The position numbers were made by a program, and so were the translations under genes. From Aldrovandia affinis (taxonomy: Eukaryota; Chordata; Actinopteri; Notacanthiformes; Halosauridae): 64,000 nt of DNA. The notes under the pieces were generated by a model. The model had not been told where the DNA came from. It searched no databases and saw nothing but the letters and a program-made list of their open reading frames with translations. Numbering within the stretch: the stretch's first letter is position 1; every line of letters begins with the position of its first letter. This document shows, piece after piece, positions 10,235 to 19,280 of this stretch. The stretch covers positions 1 to 64,000 of the forward strand of contig JAINUG010000174.1 in NCBI GenBank assembly GCA_029706075.1, given 5' to 3'.

Positions 10235-11434
10235 ATGAATCTCCTGTATCCAGTCAGTCTAGTCCTGCTTCTTCCAGCTTTGGTCGTGGCTGAAGTCACC
10301 AGTTTTCAAAACTGTAAAACATTTTTCACTCAGCCTCATTCTCAGGTTTCTTTCCCAACAATTCTTCAAGGCCCAAGATATAAGCAGATTTGTCAGAGAC
10401 ACGACAACATTTATGAATTTGCAACTCTTTATGACACAACAAACAGAATTCCTGTGTATTCTGCGTATAAATACTTTGGAAGATACCTATGTAACAGGAA
10501 ATCTACTTGGTTCATTGAACCTCAAGTAAGTAATTCATAGAAATGAATTTTATTGCGTCAAATGTCTATGCTTTTGTTCACAGGGCCAAATCAGTTTTGC
10601 TATGTACTAGCCCAGCCACATCAGTCCTGCTTTCAGGGCTACACAAATGTCATTAGTCAACAACCAACCAATCATTTGTGAGCCCGAAACACCTCTATTT
10701 TTTCTTTCTTGTGCTATTTTTGTACTTGTAATTTGGACACTCTTCTGCTAATCCTGACCTATGGCTCAGTATAATGGAAACAGCATGGCAGTTCATCCGG
10801 GATTAACTCAAATTATCCTACTGTATAGAACTGTATTACTAACAGGAATTGAATGAAGGAATGACTAATTACTACTCTTGCTTTTGTTTCTCTTAAATTT
10901 TTTATTTCCCAGCTTGATATTCCAGGTGGGTCGCCAAATATGTCACCCGAAGGACCAAACATTGGCCAGAAGCAAGCCCTAAACAAGGACTACGTTAGAT
11001 CAAATTATGATAAAGGCCACCTGTACCCCGTTTTCCAAGTTCTGAAACAGTGCACTGCTGATGCTACCTTCACCCTGACCAATAGTGCCCCACAGGTCCC
11101 CAACTTCAACCGGGGCGCGTGGAAGAAGATGGAAAAAGAAATACAGGGAATTTTAATCACAAATCCAAATTGCAAGGGAAACTCCTATGTTGTCACAGGA
11201 ACTGTGCCAGGGAACGCACAAATAAACGGAAGAGTGAACATACCTTCTTATTACTGGAGTGCTTACTGTTGTCTTGACAACAATAATGTACCTCAGATAT
11301 CAAACGGTTACATTGGCATGAATGTCATAAATTCCAAAGTTGATGGGCCAATGACAGTTGCTGTCCTTGACTGCATACTGAGTGATAACAATCATTATGC
11401 TACTTCTTTCTCTGTGTTTGGAGGAAAGTGCTGA
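10235..11434 (+). CDS. ENDOD1-like secreted DNA/RNA non-specific endonuclease, copy B
   Basis: Paralogue of the gene at 3762, in tandem and in the same orientation. Coding exons are 10235-10525 and 10913-11434, phase 0, giving 270 residues. The signal peptide is identical to copy A. The catalytic motif reads DKGH followed by LYP, the usual fish ENDOD1-like form. The Asn residues of LTN-x-APQ-x-x-x-FN are present, so it is expected to be active as a Mg-dependent secreted nuclease (an inference from the family). About 20% of residues differ from copy A, mostly by replacement changes in the mature protein. An extra Cys replaces Ala near the C-terminus (LDC for LDA). TATA box at 9299; two AATAAA signals at 12069 and 12111. 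Confidence 0.9.
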
Positions 11435-11821
11435 GGGAAATGCTGCGATGGGAAATTACAGCACTTTTAAAAGTTCATAATAGTCCATTAATCTGCATGA
11501 CTAAACTACGATTTAAACAATCTGTGCCAAACTCTGCATGGCACAGATCAGTTAACTAGGCTCAGAAAACAAAACAATCAATGGTGTTTATTCCACCACC
11601 CAATGCCTTTTTGAAACAAATGCTGAGACACCTCAAAGTAATTGTCCCCTTTATATGTGTTTTATCTTATGTCATTACAAATGAGAATGTGAATATTCAA
11701 ATTTAAGTAAAAAAAAGGAACTAACAAAATAAAAATTGCAATCCACAATCTATATTGTGTCTGCAATACTGTTTAGAAGACTGATTTTATGTATTTTTAT
11801 TATGTTGCCATTGCTCTAGCT

Positions 11822-12004
11822 CAGGGTTACTCAAATCTGCCTTACGAATCCAATTTTGGTCCTGGTGTTCCTTTCTCTCAGGTACTAATTGAACAATTAG
11901 TGCAAATGATTGGCCAGAGTGCCTTCACACATGACTCTCAGGTAAAGGCAATGTGGAAAAACAGCAGTGCTCGGCCCACGAGGACCGTGATTTGAGTAAC
12001 CCTG
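11822..12004. mobile_element. hAT-type MITE with perfect 8-bp target-site duplication
   Basis: Ends are CAGGGTTACTCAAATC and GATTTGAGTAACCCTG (16-bp perfect inverted repeats), 183 bp long. It is flanked by CTCTAGCT on both sides (11814-11821 and 12005-12012). The paralogous position in unit A (about 5384-5391) is an empty site reading CTTTAGCT. A relative lies at 28509-28682. The ORF across it is not a gene. Confidence 0.92.
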
Positions 12005-12053
12005 CTCTAGCTCATACATTTTCTTCTGTTTTCCCTGAACATTGTCAGGAAGA

Positions 12054-12137
12054 ATCTATCTATCTTGAAATAAAGCTACACTGATGCATTGAAGTATCTA
12101 TCTATCTTGAAATAAAGCTACACTGATGCATTGAAGT
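12054..12137 (+). repeat. 42-bp tandem duplication containing the polyadenylation signal
   Basis: Two adjacent copies of ATCTATCTATCTTGAAATAA and the following 22 bases. Each has an AATAAA (12069-12074, 12111-12116). Unit A has one copy. Confidence 0.85.
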
Positions 12138-12362
12138 ATGTTTTTCTTGCAAATTATTGACCATATTCTGTGTAAAGGAATGTATATATTCATACCGTTG
12201 ATTCATTGATATACAGCCTTGACTTTCATGCAGAGATTTTTCATATATACCAACAGCATACAACTCATGCAATGCTCATTTGTCTCCACTCAGAATGCAG
12301 ATACTGAGTTAATTTTAAAAGCCAAGCAAATTAGAGGCATTCATTTTCTATCTGTCTCCTGG

Positions 12363-12633
12363 TGATATATATATATATATGTAACTGCCAAAATAAAGGA
12401 CACACGAGTAAGGGAAGGGTACTAGCGGCTCTGTTATGGGGTGAGGTGCATTTTCCTGGCATGGTTTAGATCCACTCAACCCATAAGAGAACAAGGTTAA
12501 TGCAAACAAATACGAGTGATGACTTTCATCATATGATGAAGCATTTCTATCCTGATGGGAGTGGTCTCTTCCAGGATGAAGAATGCCCCCTTCCATGGGG
12601 CACGAGTCTTAACTGAATGGTTTGATGAGCATA
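12363..12633 (+). repeat. Tc1-like transposon remnant (unit B) with left terminal repeat
   Basis: After a short AT run, CTGCCAAAATAAAGGA marks the terminal repeat. The coding strand then gives transposase pieces ([13 protein letters not shown], later EWFDEHKKDV-like). It ends abruptly at the unit B homology boundary. Confidence 0.75.
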
Positions 12634-13005
12634 AAAAAGATGTAAACCATATGCACTTATGGGAGACTTCCTTGTATTTAATAACATAACAATATTACAA
12701 AACAAGTTTGAGACATAATATGACATCATAACAAAGAACAAAAGTAGGATAAAAAAACAAAAATATTTTCACTCTTTCACATTTTAACAATTAACACACA
12801 ATATCACAACGAGTAGCATCTACTGCATAATAATAAGCACATATGTAGGACAACAACCAAATAAATAATCACCTCAATAAAACTTAAAGCAAAAGACTAT
12901 TTGTAATCTTTGAGTATAAGATTTGGGCTTTTTTTTTACAGGATAGAGGTTTCAAAGATTGAACATATGAGTTTATTTCATTAATAAAACATGTTGGTTT
13001 ACTAT
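12634..13005. other. AT-rich spacer, no gene
   Basis: I see no coding exon or recognisable element between the end of the unit A/B homology and the outer LTR. Confidence 0.5.
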
Positions 13006-13163
13006 TTTGGCATCCCAAGGGGCAGTATGTAGAAATGGCTGCCTGCCTCTTTAATTCTTGGGAGCCACTGGAGGAATAAAGACTACAGCTCTCAGCAGCC
13101 TACAGTTCCATCTGACAACCAGCTGAAGGCCGTAAAGCCATGAGGATGGATGGCAGTTGATAG

Positions 13164-13872
13164 TGTGGCAGCCCAAGGGGCTGCACAAAGAAATGGCTGC
13201 CGGGGCCTTCAACATAGGGGAGCCAGAAAAACTACATTTTCCAGCAGGCCGCAGTCCAACACCTGAACGGAGTAAAGGGATTGGGACTAACGACCAGCTG
13301 AAGGCCATTTCGAGGCCTATTTAAAGGACTGACTCGCAGCACATGTTGAGAGGAGTAGGAATGTGTTTTGAAAGGAGTTGTTGAGTGTGTTTTGAAAGGA
13401 GTTGTTGAGTGTGTTTTGAAAGGAGTTGTTGGTGAGTGTGTTTTGAAAGGAGTTGTTGGTGAGTGTGTTTTGAAAGGAGTTGTTGGTGAGTGTGTTTTGA
13501 AAGGAGTTGGTGAATGTGTTGGAGAGTAGAGAACATGTGAAGTTGTTTTGACCAGCCAGGATTTAGAAAGTGTTTGAGTGTTTTGTGTATGAAATTGGAT
13601 TGTTTGAGGACCCCCTTTGGATATAGACTACGGACTGGGTTGCGGAACGGAACTGGATTTTGGAATTGGATTACGGACATTGACAACAAGCTAAAGATTG
13701 CGGACTTTGTGTGTTTGTATTCCCCTGAAGACCCCACCCTTTGTTTTGTGTTTGTCAGTATTAGATTAATACATTATTGTGTTGCTTCTATTACTGCCCC
13801 CTCCGTGTTCTTGAACTTGCCTACACCCTCTGCAAGGTCCATGTGTGTCGCCCAACCCCTGGGGACACCACA
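13164..13872 (+). mobile_element. Solo LTR (retrotransposon, gypsy-like guess)
   Basis: Begins TGTGGCAGCCCAAGGGG and ends CCTGGGGACACCACA (TG...CA, imperfect inverted ends), 709 bp, flanked by ATAG on both sides (13160-13163, 13873-13876). It contains a TATTTAAAG box at about 13318 followed by a tandem repeat. No internal coding region is present, so it is read as a recombination-derived solo LTR. Assignment to a superfamily is a guess from the 4-bp duplication. Confidence 0.65.
13361..13510 (+). repeat. 24-27 bp tandem repeat inside the LTR
   Basis: About six copies of GTGTTTTGAAAGGAGTTGTT with variable GAGT/GGTGAGT spacers, just downstream of the LTR TATA-like box. Confidence 0.85.
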
Positions 13873-14048
13873 ATAGCTATTGGGAAAATGTATAAAATGA
13901 CTGTTTTGCCTCACATTGGAGAGTGAGTAGATTGATGTATTGGAGAGTGGTGAGTGAGAAGGTTTTAGAGAATTGTTTTTGGATTGCTGATTGTGTTTGA
14001 CTTGGATTATTTTGAGGATCCTGTTTTGTGACCCTAAGGGACACCACA

Positions 14049-15083
14049 CTTTCCATTTATTCGCATGGATATGGTACTTAACTATAAGAATTATGTAAGT
14101 AATTTAAGTAAGACACACTGTTATGAAGGTTATCCATATTAAAATATTTTAACTTGATCAACTTTGGGAATACCTGTCATTTTTTTAAGGCAACCAGCTA
14201 TGAGTATCGATCCAAAATTGTTTAGATGCAGGGCATAGACCATAGAAGAGAAATTTTCCATGTGAAGAACAAAAAGTACAGGAGTTTATCTTCCGTTGCT
14301 TCATTGTACAGCCATTTTTGCAAAAATGCAGGTCTGCAATCAATCTGTCTTTTCACTTTGTGCAAATCTCTAGAAGAATGTGCTAGATTTGTTTCATTTA
14401 GAATACACCTGCTCCCAATATTGCACAAGGAGATTCTCTGAATGTAGCAGTGTCTTGTGTCTACATGTTCTATGCAAATTATAATTATTGCAGATTGTTT
14501 GGGTTTTATGAAAGACAAATCATAGCATTTCCTTATTTGCTCAACCTGAGCAGACAAAATTCACTGAATTAGTGTATAGCAGGCGGCCAAATCTATTTTT
14601 GTCAGTCTTCCTTTTACAAATCTTAATTTCAAGCGGCTCTGACTTCATTGGCCTATGTCGCTGTGCATATTCCTGATCTGAAAATAATTTCAAGATCGAC
14701 TAATAAACAGACAACATAACCATAAGATGTATAGACAAATAGTTTTAAAGTGCTGGACAGTTGCGATTGACACACTACAGGCTAATCATTTGGATTGTAA
14801 TGGGGCTGGGCTGCACTGTATCTGATTTACAGTCATGTATGTAGGTGCCGCAACATTGTCATGCTGTTTTCAAAGTGTACATTTTCAGCCTTCATGCACC
14901 ACAAATGTTAGTGACCACCAGATAATGTCATCCTGACAGTTCTTATACAACCACAGAAGTCTAAAACTAATTTTCAACGGTCAGATATTGCTAATCCAAC
15001 ATACAGTAGTCGCTTTTAATACTGGAGCAACCATAACCCAACACAAAGCCCACAAGACACAATGTATAGGTATAAAATGAAAT
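14049..15083. other. Gene-free spacer
   Basis: I see no coding exon. The only recognisable part is 14290-14400, which matches 6388-6500 in unit A (TTGCAAAAATGCAGGTCTGC). Confidence 0.5.
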
Positions 15084-15190
15084 GTGCCTTGGCATAGATT
15101 CTACAAGTGTTTGGAACTATTGGAGGGATGCAACACCATTCTTCCACAAGAAATTCATTCAAAAGCTCTTGTAACGTTAGAGAGTTTGTT
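15084..15190 (-). repeat. Tc1-like transposon 3' fragment, minus orientation
   Basis: Matches 7268-7370 and the left part of the remnant at 46480-46930. Confidence 0.65.
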
Positions 15191-15354
15191 TAAGCTGAAC
15201 AAGATCCATTACAAAATGTCTTCGAAAAGATTTAACGTTAGGTCTATAAAAATATTGACCCATTTTTTTATTTCTATGGAATATTGGTTGAAGAAACCGG
15301 GTCCAAATGGCTCTTTGAGTGTTATGGGTTGCCGACCCCTGCGTTAGGTAATAC

Positions 15355-15730
15355 TACTATATTACTGGAGATCATGCCATCTATCCATCCATTATCTAAC
15401 CCGCTTATTCCTGGTCAGGGTCGCAGGGGGGCTGGAGTCCATCTCAGCATGCATTGGGCGAGAGGCAGGAATACATCCTGGACAGGTCGCCAATCCATCA
15501 CAGGGCACATACACCATTCACTCACACACTCATACCGACAGGCAATTTAGACACTCCAATTAGCCTAATGCGCATGTCTTTGGACTGTGGGAGGAAACCG
15601 GAGTACCCAGAGGAAACCCACGCGGACACGAGAAGAACATGCAAACTCCACACAGAAAGGTCCCGGCCCGGATTCAAACCCGGGACCTTCTTGCTGTGCA
15701 GCAACAGTGCTATCCACCCAAATCTTCCAC
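15355..15730. repeat. Teleost interspersed retroposon fragment
   Basis: Contains the familiar fish words CCATCCATTATCTAACCCGC, GGTCGCAGGGGGGCTGGAG, CTTTGGACTGTGGGAGGAAA and CATGCAAACTCCACACAGA. It ends in a tRNA-like CCGGATTCAAACCCGGGACC segment. This is a very abundant non-LTR-derived repeat in fish. The exact family is not assigned, and the ORFs across it are not genes. Confidence 0.8.
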
Positions 15731-15829
15731 AGCATTGATGGATGTATAGCAGGCAATATAAATTGCCATTTTCAATTCTCTGCTTTTATGGTCATCATGG
15801 TACCGATGTAGTTGGTACCATGAATGCCC

Positions 15830-17070
15830 TCACATCCCATGTATATGGCGCACATCTCTCTCCTCCGAGTTCGGCACTACCAACGAAGCGAACATGGTGA
15901 ATGAGACCTCTGATGCTCGCTCTCTGTTTGAGGGCTTCCCCGTCCTTATGGCAAAGGCATTGGTTTTGGCCTAGCTCCCTAGACTTTTCCCCCTCCCACA
16001 GAGGACCAGCTCATCGGCGCCTTCCACAAGAAGCCCCCGCTCCAAGCACGTCATGCACCCCTCCCCCGTTTGCCCTAGAGTGTATGGCTACCTTAAGAGG
16101 TCACAGGACTCTCCACACTCCACTAAAGCCCTGGTGTCCTCTTACTCACCATTCACAGTGGTGGACGGCAAGTAAGCAACGGCCGCCCCAGATTGGAGGA
16201 CTCCCTTACCCAGTACCTCCTGCCACATGGTGTCTTGCTGGTCTAATGAAAAACCCAGCTCCCCAGCCACAAAGATCAACAGATCCTTTGTTTTGCATTG
16301 CAGGGAATAAGCATACGAATTCAACAGACTCCCTTTCAGCCTCTCTCTCTTGCTCCTCGAACCTTTGTGAAGTGTGTGCGAGCAGCTGTCGACCCCTTGC
16401 ATCACCTCTGCATTCAGGTTTTAATATATCCCGACAATTGGCTTGGCCTTGCTCCCTCCCCAGGAGGCAGCGAATGATTCACACTTCAACCCTCATCTCA
16501 TATAACCAAGCTGGGGTTATGTTATCAACTGAAAAAGATGCTCCCTCACACCGAGACGGCGGTGCACCACAGTATTTACGTCGGTAGGTGATAAGTACCA
16601 CTCTGATCAGCTGCACGCAATGCTTTCGCAAAGGACGGGCTATTAGCGATGCGTTTGCTGGGACTGATGGCAGCCGCCAAATGTGTTGTCCTCCTTGGCT
16701 GCTTCAGATGAGTTCAACAACAACATTGCAGTCATAGTAGCCTGTACTCGCCCTTTGCACCGGGGGTTGTTCTACATCATTCCCATATCGAGCCAACCGG
16801 TGAAGCTCTACATGAAATAAAATGTCAGTTTACATAGGCAACCTTTGGTTTTATGAATGTAAGAGTGAACTGATTGGCTTCACAGCCCTGCTGCTGGATA
16901 GGCAGAAATGTCTGGTTATTCCAAGGCTGATTAAATGGGCATGAGCTGCCATTGGCCAGCAGCTGGCGTTGTTTTAGATTTGTTCAGGCTGTCATTGGCG
17001 GTTCCCATATAGAGCCAATCAGTGCCCTCTTACATTCATAAAACCGAGATGACCTACATAACCACACTCT
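15830..17070 (+). mobile_element. Retroelement remnant, possibly DIRS-like
   Basis: The right part has a long imperfect inverted repeat: 16831-16880 (CATAGGCAACCTTTGGTTTT) against 17021-17068 (AAAACCGAGATGACCTACAT). This resembles inverted terminal repeats of DIRS/Ngaro-like elements in fish. The left part (about 15900-16600) is GC-richer and contains broken frames. The 228-residue frame at 15901-16587 has no recognisable domain and low-complexity composition. Family assignment is tentative. Confidence 0.4.
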
Positions 17071-17213
17071 AGTGAGGCAGCTCTATGCTCTCAGTACCTA
17101 AATAAATGAATGCGCACCTTAGACAGATATACATTTATTAGAAACAATCTTAGAAGAAAATTAAATGAGCGTAGTCTAGTATATGTGATTGCATTGTTTT
17201 GGGGTAAATTATA

Positions 17214-17545
17214 CACTGCAAAAAAGGAATTTCAAGAAAGTAAAAAAGCCTTGTTTCTGGGAAATTAGTCTTATTTTTTGTCTAAAAGAAAATTAATCTT
17301 GTCAAGCATGTTTTGCCTTAGAAAAGTGATCTTATTTTAAGAAAATATATCCAACTTTTTCTTAATTAGACATTCAGCTAATATTGAGCTAGATTTAACC
17401 AATAACAAGCTACCACAATGGTTTGGATGATATCCCAGCAGAGGAACAATATTTTTTTTCCTTGTTTTAAGAGTAAGACCATTTGCACAACTTCTTAATT
17501 TAAGAATTTCATGAAATGACACCAAATTAAGTTTGTTCATCTATT
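17214..17545. repeat. Left subterminal region with repeated CTTRTTTTAAG-like motifs
   Basis: After the CACTGCAAAAA end, the words CTTATTTTAAG (17330), CTTGTTTTAAG (17461) and CTTAATTTAAG (17494) recur. They resemble motifs in the right-end array and suggest transposase-binding subterminal repeats. Confidence 0.45.
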
Positions 17546-17759
17546 TTTATTAAAGATGTGTGGCTATCACAGTAGTGGAAACATTATGTTGACAGAAAAC
17601 AGAACCTGCCGCTTCACATTTCATCAATCAATCAACATTCCATATTATTACTATTAAGAGAATTGTAGTCTTGTAACAGCAAAATACAAATGACTGTGCT
17701 GAACAACAACTGCACACAATGGAAAAATACAGTTTAACATGACCCTTAACACAGCAAAT

Positions 17760-17871
<112 letters not shown>

Positions 17872-18097
17872 CGGATAGCAGAAAGTCAGTTCAGGTCCTC
17901 TAAAGAGGCCTATTAAGCAACTGATGAACTGTTTTAACATTTTTTTTTTAGATTTAGGTTATTTTCTCTGCATGATGATAGAAAATCATGCATGAGCCAT
18001 TAACACTCATGTATCAGCTCTTGTCGGCCAATGATTAACAAGAAATTGCAACGCAAAAGTGTCAAAAACACAGCTATATCTATAAACAATATTTAAA

Positions 18098-19062
18098 TCA
18101 CAGTTTGTCCACCAAAAGGCACCATGTGAAAGTGAACCTTTTACAATACATCAGATGACGCTTGTGTAGTCCAATCACATCACCCAGGTAATATTTCATA
18201 GGGACATATTCCATATCCTTGTGAGTAAAACTGTAATATGGAGTGAAATCTACAAGGTTATCGGCAGATATCAGTTCAGTTGCTTGTGCCATGTTTGGGA
18301 TTTCTATTTTATATGCCATGTAATCTCTATCATAACAAATAGTATTGTGCTGCTGGAACTCAAAGCAATATAATGATGAATTTATTACATAGATATTTCT
18401 TACCAGTCCAAATTCAGGCAAATTATTAGAATTAACAGCACTCACAAGTAATGACTTCTCCCGAATATATTTGTTTCCATTTAGATTAATCCATTTAACA
18501 GATACTGCATTATTTACTTCATCATTTCCAAGGAAGGCCCTCATTTTTCTTTTAAGTATGACATGTTGCTTATTTCTGATGTTGGTCCCAAATTACACTC
18601 ATTTGCAAAAATAGGGTGTTCAGAACTACTTGCATTCTGACAACATTCATACATTTGATTATGCCTTATCAAAGACTTGCAAACATTTTTAAAATTAATT
18701 TTTAAGGCCCATTGTTTAAAAAAGCAATGTTTTGATTCGAATCTCATGCACATGTGACGGACCATTGGTCCCAGTAGTTTAATCTGGGATGGAGCATGAA
18801 TCAAATAGTGTTGTTTGGGAGTGATGTTGTTATCTGGGAAAAGGTTCTTCATATGGTTTAAATGCTGTTCAATGAGTGTTTTCAATTTGTCAATAGTCTG
18901 TAGACCAATAACAGGAGCAAACAAAATTTGAACAATCTCTACAAGTTCAAGAATGATTGTGTAGATGACAGAGGGGTGGTCATTCTGTTTCGCAACAGCA
19001 GGAATAACCAGCCATGTATTATCACATACACGCGACTTATTATAAACTATTGTGTAATTCAA
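18098..19062 (-). pseudogene. CACTA-type transposase-related remnant with a frame break
   Basis: Two minus-strand frames are joined at 18541-18548: 19062-18541 (173 codons) and 18544-18098 (148 codons). One base missing from the five-base T run at 18544-18548 would explain the stop (AAAATGA on the coding strand). The first frame contains HYLIHAPSQIKLLGPMVRHM followed by RFESKHCFFKQ. This is the pattern of a large family of uncharacterised fish proteins and recalls the DUF4218-like segment next to plant TNP2 transposases. The second frame resembles its usual C-terminal extension. The N-terminal transposase core is absent, so the copy is truncated. It faces the SAMD3-like gene across 218 bp. 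Function is not known; transposon origin is an inference. Confidence 0.6.
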
Positions 19063-19280
19063 TAATGTTATTTATAGAAATTAATTTGGGCAAATGCAGA
19101 AATAAACGTATTACGATCAGCCACTCCCCCCCTCCTCCCTGGAAGAGATGGTACGATCCAAATGTGTCTACGCAGTTTACCCTACCGCCAAAACGACCAG
19201 CCGTTGCATTTGAAATGCACACACATGCCGCTGTGACTATTCTGTAGTAGTTTGTGGACGTCAGTGAAGACAAATTATGG
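19063..19280. promoter_or_regulatory. Shared intergenic region of a head-to-head gene pair
   Basis: 218 bp separate the minus-strand frame start and the plus-strand ATG at 19281. A bidirectional promoter is the natural inference. No TATA box is clear. Confidence 0.35.

Larger units (their letters stand above)
13006..14048 (+). mobile_element. Older LTR-like element interrupted by a younger LTR
   Basis: The left piece (13006-13163) resembles the first 150 bases of the inner LTR (CATCCCAAGGGGCAG, AAATGGCTGCC). The right piece (13873-14048) ends CCCTAAGGGACACCACA, similar to the end of the inner LTR. The arrangement shows an old solo LTR split by a related LTR. Confidence 0.55.
8012..15190. repeat. 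Tandem segmental duplication, unit B
   Basis: This is the second unit of the duplication, offset from unit A by about 6.67 kb at the left and about 6.76 kb at 5869/12633. It carries the second ENDOD1-like gene. Insertions seen only here are the GAAGGCGTCG-ended element at 9576-9986, a hAT MITE at 11822-12004, a 42-bp tandem duplication at about 12054-12137 and the nested LTRs at 13006-14048. Confidence 0.75.

Noticed and set aside
15901-16587. 228-codon frame as a gene
   Set aside because: No domain, skewed composition, and lies in retroelement debris with inverted terminal repeats.
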